NCBI GenBank assembly: GCA_903870305.1
Contig: CAIQCM010000068.1
Coordinates: forward strand, 1-12,556
From: an uncultured bacterium
GTDB taxonomy: Bacteria; Patescibacteriota; Patescibacteriia; CAIQCM01
Reading direction: 5' to 3'
Length of the DNA stretch: 12,556 nucleotides
Below, one piece after another: positions 8,143 to 12,556 of this stretch (position 1 is the stretch's first letter; every line of letters starts with the position of its first letter). The position numbers and the translations under genes were made by a program. Under the pieces are notes generated by a model, which saw only the letters and a program-made list of their open reading frames with translations, was not told the DNA's origin and did not search any database.

Positions 8143-8832
8143 ATGAAAAAAATACTGCCCATACTCATCGCGCTGGTCGTTGCCTTGGCCGCGGCAACCG
8201 ATATATTTTTATACGATCTCAACAACAAAAATCTGGGCAAGATATTTGCTCAACAGGTCGCGAACAATAATATCGCTGCCGCGTCGTCGATTAAGACGAT
8301 AACGCCGGTTCCGCCGGTAGCGCTTGCCATTGCCGAACCGATCGCGAATGCGCTCTCGCGGGTCACAAAAAAGCCGTTCGGCATTTATGTTATGCCCGGT
8401 TTTTCGCCGGTTAATCCGGAACGGTTCACGGGTTACCATACGGGCGTTGATTTTGAGACGACGCCAACCGAACAGAAAGCCGATATTCCCGTCTACGCCA
8501 TTTGTCCGGGCAAGATCCTTATCAAAGAATGGGCATCGGGTTACGGCGGGGTCGTGAACGTCTCTTGCACACTTTCCGGTCAAGCGGTTACTGTCACCTA
8601 CGGTCACTTGCGCCTCGCAAGCATCCTGAAGAAAGTCGGTGAGACCTTGGCGCAGGGAGAAGAGATCGGCGTGCTGGGAACGGGATTTAGTAAAGAAACC
8701 GACGGCGAGCGCAGACACTTGCATTTGGGAATCCACAAAGGGAAGAACGCGGTCATTAACGGTTACGTCGCGACCGAGGTACAGCTTGCGCAATGGATCA
8801 ATGTTCTCGATTATCTAAAACCCGTGAAGTAG
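8143..8832 (+). CDS. Membrane-anchored or secreted M23 (LytM-type) metallopeptidase
   Basis: This 229-aa protein has an N-terminal hydrophobic segment (~4-23), a linker (~25-75) and a C-terminal M23 domain. Zinc-binding and catalytic motifs are complete: HTGVD (His99, Asp103), TYGHL (His155) and HLH (His192, His194). The family cuts peptide cross-links in peptidoglycan outside the membrane, in growth, division or competition. The hydrophobic segment could be an uncleaved anchor or a signal peptide; there is no lipobox cysteine. A longer reading from ATG 8083 is rejected because that ATG lies inside the purL terminator and upstream of the predicted promoter. The start at 8143 gives a normal MKK signal-type N-terminus. 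The next gene begins 7 nt after the stop and encodes a second extracytoplasmic hydrolase, so the two probably form an operon. The exact bond cleaved is unknown. Confidence 0.9.
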   Translation: MKKILPILIALVVALAAATDIFLYDLNNKNLGKIFAQQVANNNIAAASSIKTITPVPPVALAIAEPIANALSRVTKKPFGIYVMPGFSPVNPERFTGYHTGVDFETTPTEQKADIPVYAICPGKILIKEWASGYGGVVNVSCTLSGQAVTVTYGHLRLASILKKVGETLAQGEEIGVLGTGFSKETDGERRHLHLGIHKGKNAVINGYVATEVQLAQWINVLDYLKPVK

Positions 8833-8839
8833 ATCTCTT

Positions 8840-9922
8840 ATGCTCATTCGATCAAAGATCAAAAAGATCATCGTTATTTCCGTTATCATTCTTGCCGTCA
8901 TCGTTGCGGCTTTCTTGATATTCTTTTTCGTGCCGTGGCCTTTTGCCAAGACCGACGGGAAGCTTATCTCACAAACCGTGGCGTCATCCGCGCCCGAGTC
9001 AATGTGGGGCGTTGATTTTTCCCAGTCGCAGGCGGAATATCTTAAATTGGATTGGAAGGAAGCGTATTCGGCGATCATAGGGGACCTTGGCGCGAAAAGC
9101 ATCAAACTTCACACCAACTGGGACTGGGTGGAGGGGAAAAAAGACGAGTTTTTTTTCAACGATATTGATTGGCAGGTCAAACAAGCCGAAGACAACAACG
9201 TCAAACTGATCTACGTCGTTGGGATGAAGACCGGGCGCTGGCCCGAATGCCATCCGCCGGACTGGGCGCAAAGCATGTCAAAAGCCGACGAACAGGCGGC
9301 GATCTTAAAATACGTGACTACGGTTGTAGAGCGTTATAAGAGCTCGAAGGCCGTTAGCTACTGGCAGGTTGAGAACGAGCCGCTCTTCAAGTTTGGGAAA
9401 TGCCCATCGTGGTATTATGCGAACGATAGTTTTTTGAAACAAGAGGTCGCCTTGGTTAAGTCGCTGGACCCCTCCCGGCAAGTGATCATTTCGGACTCCG
9501 GTGAACAATCGACTTGGATGAATGCTGCGAAGATCGCCGACATCGTCGGGATTACGATGTACCGGAACGCTTGGACGCATGTGACTGACACTTTCGGTTT
9601 TGAAGCGTATTCATTCCTTAACCCCGTCACCTACATGCGCAAGGCCGAGCTGATCCAAAAGCTCTATGGTAAAAAAGTGATCTGCATCGAACTGCAGGCC
9701 GAGCCGTGGGCCGGCGAACCGCTCATGAATGCGCCGCTCGCCGAACAACTTAAGTCGATGAACGGCGCCATGTTTAAAGAGGACGTCGCCTTTGCGCGCG
9801 CCTCCGGACTGGACAAGTTTTATTTCTGGGGCGTGGAATGGTGGTACTGGATGGCAACAAAACAAAATCATCCGGAAATATGGAATGAAGCGAAAAGCTT
9901 GTTCCACAATGACAGCATTTGA
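8840..9922 (+). CDS. Membrane-anchored TIM-barrel glycoside hydrolase, clan GH-A-like
   Basis: This 360-aa protein has a basic N-terminus and a transmembrane segment (~8-31), then an extracytoplasmic domain of about 310 aa. The domain reads as a (beta/alpha)8 barrel: an early strand MWGVDF (55-60), IKLHTNWDW (88-96), YWQVENEP (174-181) and VICIELQAEPW (280-290). In clan GH-A the residue after Asn in the NE pair is the acid/base, here Glu180. The nucleophile on strand 7 would be Glu284, with Glu288 a less likely candidate. A Trp-rich strand, FWGVEWWYWM (329-338), fits strand 8 of the sugar-binding cleft. I cannot assign a CAZy family or substrate. It lies 7 nt after the M23 gene, suggesting a joint role at the cell surface, perhaps on glycan or exopolysaccharide. 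No Shine-Dalgarno site is clear; coupling to the upstream stop is likely. Confidence 0.78.
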   Translation: MLIRSKIKKIIVISVIILAVIVAAFLIFFFVPWPFAKTDGKLISQTVASSAPESMWGVDFSQSQAEYLKLDWKEAYSAIIGDLGAKSIKLHTNWDWVEGKKDEFFFNDIDWQVKQAEDNNVKLIYVVGMKTGRWPECHPPDWAQSMSKADEQAAILKYVTTVVERYKSSKAVSYWQVENEPLFKFGKCPSWYYANDSFLKQEVALVKSLDPSRQVIISDSGEQSTWMNAAKIADIVGITMYRNAWTHVTDTFGFEAYSFLNPVTYMRKAELIQKLYGKKVICIELQAEPWAGEPLMNAPLAEQLKSMNGAMFKEDVAFARASGLDKFYFWGVEWWYWMATKQNHPEIWNEAKSLFHNDSI

Positions 9923-9947
9923 CCGATAGCCGCCGAGAGCCCGATCG

Positions 9948-9956
9948 TGATAAGAT
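9948..9956 (+). promoter_or_regulatory. Predicted extended -10 promoter of the ferritin-like gene
   Basis: TG (9948-9949), one base, then TAAGAT (9951-9956) form an extended -10. No -35 sits at 16-18 nt. Transcription would start near 9963, about 20 nt before the ATG, in a leader with no Shine-Dalgarno site. No terminator is visible between the upstream stop and this site, so read-through from the GH gene is also possible. Confidence 0.45.
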
Positions 9957-9982
9957 GACTATCTAACACCTAACCCATCAGT

Positions 9983-10264
9983 ATGCTTTCACTTACGCCG
10001 TTCGATCTGAGCAATGTGAAGAAAGGGGACATCGACAAAGAGATCTTGCGCCTTGGCATTGCCGCCGAACTTGACGCGATCTCGCTTTACGAACAAATGG
10101 CCGCCGCGACCGGGAACGAGAACATTCGGGTCATGCTTCGCGACATCGCCAGGGAAGAAAAAACGCACGTTGGCGAATTCCAGGCGTTGCTTTTGATGTT
10201 TGATAAAGAGCAAGTGCGAGAGCTCGCTGCCGGCGGCAAAGAGGTCAAAGAAAAAACAAAATAG
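9983..10264 (+). CDS. Small ferritin-like protein of the encapsulated-ferritin (EncFtn) type
   Basis: This 93-aa protein is predicted to be two antiparallel helices: IAAELDAISLYEQMA (26-40) and ENIRVMLRDIAREEKTHVGEF (46-66). Candidate iron ligands are Glu29, Glu59 and His62. Their spacing (30, then 3) equals that of Glu32, Glu62 and His65 in the Rhodospirillum rubrum EncFtn, where the ferroxidase site forms between two subunits. From memory, the sequence also resembles the ferritin-like domain fused to the N-terminus of the Pyrococcus furiosus encapsulin, down to the opening MLS-x-x-P. Likely role: oxidising and storing iron, or limiting oxidative damage, in the cytosol or inside an encapsulin shell. 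No encapsulin gene is in this window. The C-terminus (KEVKEKTK) shows no typical cargo-loading peptide. It has its own predicted promoter and two downstream terminators. A rubrerythrin-like half-protein is the alternative reading. Confidence 0.82.
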   Translation: MLSLTPFDLSNVKKGDIDKEILRLGIAAELDAISLYEQMAAATGNENIRVMLRDIAREEKTHVGEFQALLLMFDKEQVRELAAGGKEVKEKTK

Positions 10265-10285
10265 GGGAGAGGTATTTCATCTTCA

Positions 10286-10314
10286 AAAAACGGCCCTCCT
10301 AGGGGGCTGTTTTT
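10286..10314 (+). terminator. First terminator after the ferritin-like gene
   Basis: aaaaacggccc (10286-10296) pairs with gggctgttttt (10304-10314), with one G-T wobble, around a 7-nt loop. The T run is part of the stem, the A-tract/GC/T-tract form seen elsewhere in the window. It starts 21 nt after the stop codon. Confidence 0.8.
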
Positions 10315-10318
10315 GCAT

Positions 10319-10345
10319 AACGCCGGATAGATATGGCGTTTTTTT
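10319..10345 (+). terminator. Second, tandem terminator after the ferritin-like gene
   Basis: aacgcc (10319-10324) pairs with ggcgtt (10335-10340) around a 10-nt loop, followed immediately by a T run reaching 10345. It is weaker than the hairpin just upstream because the stem has only 6 bp. Confidence 0.6.
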
Positions 10346-10362
10346 GCCGCGCGGAGTAAGAT
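10334..10362 (+). promoter_or_regulatory. Possible promoter of the secreted Ig-like protein
   Basis: TAAGAT at 10357-10362 matches the -10 used elsewhere in the window. The hexamer 17 nt upstream, tggcgt (10334-10339), is a poor -35 and lies within the second terminator. Transcription would start near 10369, about 70 nt before the preferred ATG. Confidence 0.3.
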
Positions 10363-10439
10363 TGTTTCGCACCAATCTCATCATTATTGTCGTATCATAC
10401 ATGAATGAATACGGCCTAAAACACATAATTTATCGCTGT

Positions 10440-11537
10440 ATGAAGAATAATGCCAAATATATCGTCTTAAGCGCCATCGGCTTAGCGACGCTTTTGTCGT
10501 TTGCCGTCCTAGCGCATCCGGCTCTTGCCGCGAGCCGCTATTTCCGCGCGCCGATCGTGAATAACGCGCGCCGCGGCAACACTTATCGCTATGCGCCGAA
10601 TACGCCGACCCGGCGCGGGGGAATGTCGTCGTCCGAAACCGTGACGGCGGCGGGCTATGTGACCGCGCTTAACGGCTCCACTTTTACCATGGTCGCGAAC
10701 GCCGGTCCGTCCGCTTATGTTAATACGGCCGCGGCCGCGATCACGGGCCGCGACGGCGCCGCGCTTTCGGCGTCTTACATCGCGGTGAATGACCAAGTGA
10801 CCGTGACGGGAACGGTGAGCGGCAGCACGGTCATGGCCTCGCGCATTGTCGACCGCACCGCCTCCCAATATTATTCGTACAACGGATACAATAACCCGCC
10901 CCAGAACAATTCGTCCGCCACGTCGAACGGCTCGGTCTCTCTTTCTCTCTCGCCATACGTGACCACGCTTTCCGCGGGGCAATCGACCACCGTTACGGCG
11001 AATGCTTATGACGCCGACGGCATCGCGAACGTTAACATCTATGTTAACGGTTCGCTTGCCCAGTCCTGCCCGCTTTCATATTATCCCGCGAGCGGCACGT
11101 GCGCCTTGACCCTTTACGGAAGCAATTATACGTACGGCTCGAATATTAATCTTTACGCGCAAACGACCGACCGCTACGGAAATATTGCGACCTCATCGAC
11201 CTCGTACATCACGACCCAGAATAATACGACCAACAATTCCAACGGTTCGACAACGATTTCGCTTTCGCCTTACGCAACAACGCTTACCGGAAATCAAACT
11301 ACTTACATAACGGCGAATTCTTACGACACCGACGGCATCGCGACGACGAGCATCTATGTGAACGGTTCGCTTGTGCAGTCCTGCCCGGTCTCGAATTATC
11401 CGACGAGCAGCACCTGTTCCTCGTCGATCTACGGCGAAAATTACCTATACGGCTCGAACATCACGGTCTACGCGCAAACGACCGACCGCTATGGCAATAT
11501 CGCGACCTCGGCGACTTCGACGATCGCCAAGTGGTAG
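10440..11537 (+). CDS. Secreted protein with DUF5666-like domain and two Ig-like repeats
   Basis: This 365-aa protein begins with a signal peptide: short basic n-region, hydrophobic core (7-25) and a likely cleavage after ALA (residue 30). A small beta-rich module (~66-140: AGYVTALNGSTFTM, then VNDQVTVTGTVSGS) resembles DUF5666. An Asn/Ser-rich linker follows, then two Ig-like repeats (~162-266 and ~267-365) with a 105-residue period. Each repeat carries a DADGI or DTDGI motif, YVNGSL, one pair of cysteines (210/221 and 315/326) that may form a disulfide, and QTTDRYGNIATS. No membrane anchor or sortase motif is seen at the C-terminus. A surface or extracellular adhesive or structural role is plausible but unproven. 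The start at 10440 gives the best signal peptide; ATG 10401 is possible. The open frame reaching back to 10200 overlaps the ferritin-like gene and both terminators and is not credible. No Shine-Dalgarno site is seen. Confidence 0.82.
   Translation: MKNNAKYIVLSAIGLATLLSFAVLAHPALAASRYFRAPIVNNARRGNTYRYAPNTPTRRGGMSSSETVTAAGYVTALNGSTFTMVANAGPSAYVNTAAAAITGRDGAALSASYIAVNDQVTVTGTVSGSTVMASRIVDRTASQYYSYNGYNNPPQNNSSATSNGSVSLSLSPYVTTLSAGQSTTVTANAYDADGIANVNIYVNGSLAQSCPLSYYPASGTCALTLYGSNYTYGSNINLYAQTTDRYGNIATSSTSYITTQNNTTNNSNGSTTISLSPYATTLTGNQTTYITANSYDTDGIATTSIYVNGSLVQSCPVSNYPTSSTCSSSIYGENYLYGSNITVYAQTTDRYGNIATSATSTIAKW
10923..11534 (+). repeat. Tandem 315-bp repeat, two copies, within the Ig-like gene
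   Basis: The copies (about 10923-11237 and 11238-11534) align with a constant 315-bp offset. For example, aacggctcg at 10926 matches aacggttcg at 11241, and the caaacgaccgaccgctac block near 11160 recurs near 11475. The second copy stops slightly short at the stop codon. The copies have diverged at many third positions, so the duplication is not recent, although the QTTDRYGNIAT block is almost unchanged at protein level. Confidence 0.85.
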
Positions 11538-11563
11538 GTTGCGGATCTTGAAAGAAGATAACG

Positions 11564-11592
11564 GTAAAAACGGCCAGGTGGGCCGTTTTTAC
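11564..11592 (+). terminator. Intrinsic terminator after the Ig-like gene
   Basis: gtaaaaacggcc (11564-11575) pairs perfectly with ggccgtttttac (11581-11592) around the 5-nt loop aggtg. It ends only 2 nt before the -35 of the next promoter. Confidence 0.88.
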
Positions 11593-11594
11593 GT

Positions 11595-11623
11595 TTGACG
11601 ATGATGAATCTTTGCATTAAAAT
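11595..11623 (+). promoter_or_regulatory. Strong predicted promoter of the metal-binding protein gene, leaderless
   Basis: TTGACG (11595-11600) and TAAAAT (11618-11623) match consensus at 5 of 6 positions each and are spaced by exactly 17 nt. Transcription would begin at about 11630, which is the A of the ATG, implying a leaderless mRNA. I see no clear Zur or MntR operator palindrome. Confidence 0.7.
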
Positions 11624-11629
11624 GATGGC

Positions 11630-12556
11630 ATGAATAAGAGCTTTTTTCGGTTTGCGATCTTGCTCGCAGTTGCGATCGCCGCGGTCGCGGCGATCGCTTT
11701 TGCGGTCGCACCGCGATCAGGTTCATCGGATCGCACGAAAATGGCGGTCGTCGGAACTTTTTATCCGCTCGCGCATTTCGCCGAGCAGGTCGGCGGCGGT
11801 CTGGTGACGGTCGCGAACATCACGCCCTCCGGCGCCGAGCCGCACGATTACGAGCCGACGGCGCAAGATATTGAAAAGGCCTACGCCGCGAAGGTTTTTG
11901 TCATGAACGGCGGCGGGGTTGATACGTGGGCGGAACGGATCAAGCCGGACCTCAAAACAAAAGGCGTGCAAGTGGTTGACATGCAAGACACGATCGCTCT
12001 TTCGGCCGCGCCGTCCGGTTCCGAAACAACGCTTGATCCGCATATTTGGCTCGATCCGGTCTTGGCCGAGCAAGAGGTTGCGCTTATCCGCGACGCATTT
12101 GTCGCCGCCGACCCGACGCACGCCGCGGCCTATCAAAAAAACGCTGCCGGCTATATCGCGCAGCTCGCAACGCTCGACGCCGAATACAAAACCGGCTTGG
12201 CTTCTTGTCGGCTTAACGATATAGTTACCTCACACGCCGCCTTCGGCTACCTGGCCAAGCGTTACGGTTTAACGCAGATCGCCATTTCCGGACTCTCGCC
12301 GGACGCCGAACCGTCGGTTCAAGAGATGGTTGCGATTGCGAAGCTTGCCAAGAAGGACGATGTTAAATACATTTTTTTCGAGTCGCTGGTGAGCCCCAAG
12401 CTTTCGCAGGCGATCGCCACCGAGGTCGGCGCGCAGACGTTGTCGTTCAATCCGCTTGAAGGGCTCTCCGGCGCCGAGGTCAGTGCCGGAAAAACTTATC
12501 TCACCGTGATGCGCGACAATCTTGCCAAACTGCGACTCGCCCTTGATTGCAAATAA
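11630..12556 (+). CDS. Zinc/manganese ABC transporter substrate-binding protein (ZnuA/AdcA type, TroA family)
   Basis: This 308-aa cluster A-I solute-binding protein captures Zn2+ or Mn2+ outside the membrane for an ABC importer. Predicted metal ligands are His72 (EPHDYEP), His138 (DPHIWLDP), His202 (TSHAAFGYLAKRYGL) and Glu277 (NPLEGLS). His-His-His-Glu is the zinc pattern of AdcA-like proteins. Other family marks are GLSPDAEPS (221-229) and FFESLVSPK. The His-rich loop of many ZnuA proteins is absent. Cys193 and Cys307 may form a disulfide. A hydrophobic N-terminus (~6-27) has no lipobox cysteine, so the protein would be anchored by this helix or released, unlike typical Gram-positive lipoprotein versions. 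The TAA stop coincides with the window's last base, so the gene is complete; ATPase and permease genes may follow outside. The ATG sits at the predicted transcription start. Zn versus Mn cannot be settled from sequence. Confidence 0.93.
   Translation: MNKSFFRFAILLAVAIAAVAAIAFAVAPRSGSSDRTKMAVVGTFYPLAHFAEQVGGGLVTVANITPSGAEPHDYEPTAQDIEKAYAAKVFVMNGGGVDTWAERIKPDLKTKGVQVVDMQDTIALSAAPSGSETTLDPHIWLDPVLAEQEVALIRDAFVAADPTHAAAYQKNAAGYIAQLATLDAEYKTGLASCRLNDIVTSHAAFGYLAKRYGLTQIAISGLSPDAEPSVQEMVAIAKLAKKDDVKYIFFESLVSPKLSQAIATEVGAQTLSFNPLEGLSGAEVSAGKTYLTVMRDNLAKLRLALDCK

Noticed and set aside
9919..9956. TTGACC as the -35 for the ferritin-like gene promoter
   Set aside because: It is 26 nt from the TAAGAT -10, far beyond workable spacing, and overlaps the stop codon of the previous gene. 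The extended -10 alone is the better reading.
10200..10439. Longer 5' reading of the Ig-like protein gene starting at 10200
   Set aside because: It overlaps the end of the ferritin-like gene and crosses two terminators. The signal peptide begins only at 10440, or at most 10401.
10923..11534. CRISPR-like or mobile repeat
   Set aside because: The repeat is an in-frame 315-bp protein-domain duplication with diverged copies, without spacers or inverted ends.

Overview
The window is 12,556 bp, roughly 50-55% GC by eye, and densely coding. All eight intact genes lie on the + strand. The only minus-strand coding trace is a recombinase fragment at the left edge. TAG, TAA and TGA all end genes here, so the standard bacterial code applies. 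Several features together point to a Patescibacteria/CPR-type bacterium (Parcubacteria-like): a recombinase fragment of the large serine family common in those genomes, membrane-anchored cell-wall enzymes without lipoboxes, a DUF5666-like plus Ig-like secreted protein, several starts without a Shine-Dalgarno site, and short A-tract/GC/T-tract terminators. No rRNA or marker gene is present, so this is inference.

Layout, left to right. (1) 1-320, minus: C-terminal part of a large serine recombinase whose 5' part is missing. (2) 321-517: non-coding, with a perfect 15-bp inverted repeat and a promoter. (3) 518-4090: two half-size ABC exporters 6 nt apart. Their nucleotide-binding motifs are complementary (one has a degenerate Walker B and switch loop, the other a degenerate signature), as expected for a heterodimeric exporter with one dead ATP site. 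A strong terminator follows. (4) 4245-8042: a single-gene transcription unit for full-length FGAM synthase (PurL). It resembles the eukaryotic PFAS-type enzyme and uses AGA/AGG arginine codons far more than the ABC genes do. (5) 8143-9922: an M23 metallopeptidase and a membrane-anchored clan GH-A-like glycoside hydrolase, 7 nt apart, a plausible envelope-remodelling pair. (6) 9983-10264: a small stand-alone ferritin-like protein with the residue spacing of encapsulated ferritins (EncFtn), followed by two terminators in tandem. (7) 10440-11537: a secreted, Ser/Thr/Asn-rich protein with a DUF5666-like domain and two tandem Ig-like repeats. (8) 11630-12556: a complete zinc/manganese ABC transporter substrate-binding protein (ZnuA/AdcA type), probably on a leaderless mRNA. 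Its permease and ATPase partners are not in the window.

Transcription looks like a series of short units, each bounded by a hairpin terminator and usually opened by a -10 element TAAGAT, TATAAT or TAAAAT. Functionally the window mixes envelope export and remodelling, metal handling (EncFtn-like and ZnuA-like) and one purine-synthesis enzyme. I see no CRISPR array, tRNA, rRNA, insertion sequence or origin. No gene-free stretch exceeds 300 bases. I found no clear new multi-gene system. The best candidates for a second look are the EncFtn-like protein without a visible encapsulin, the PFAS-like purL, and the M23/GH-A pair.
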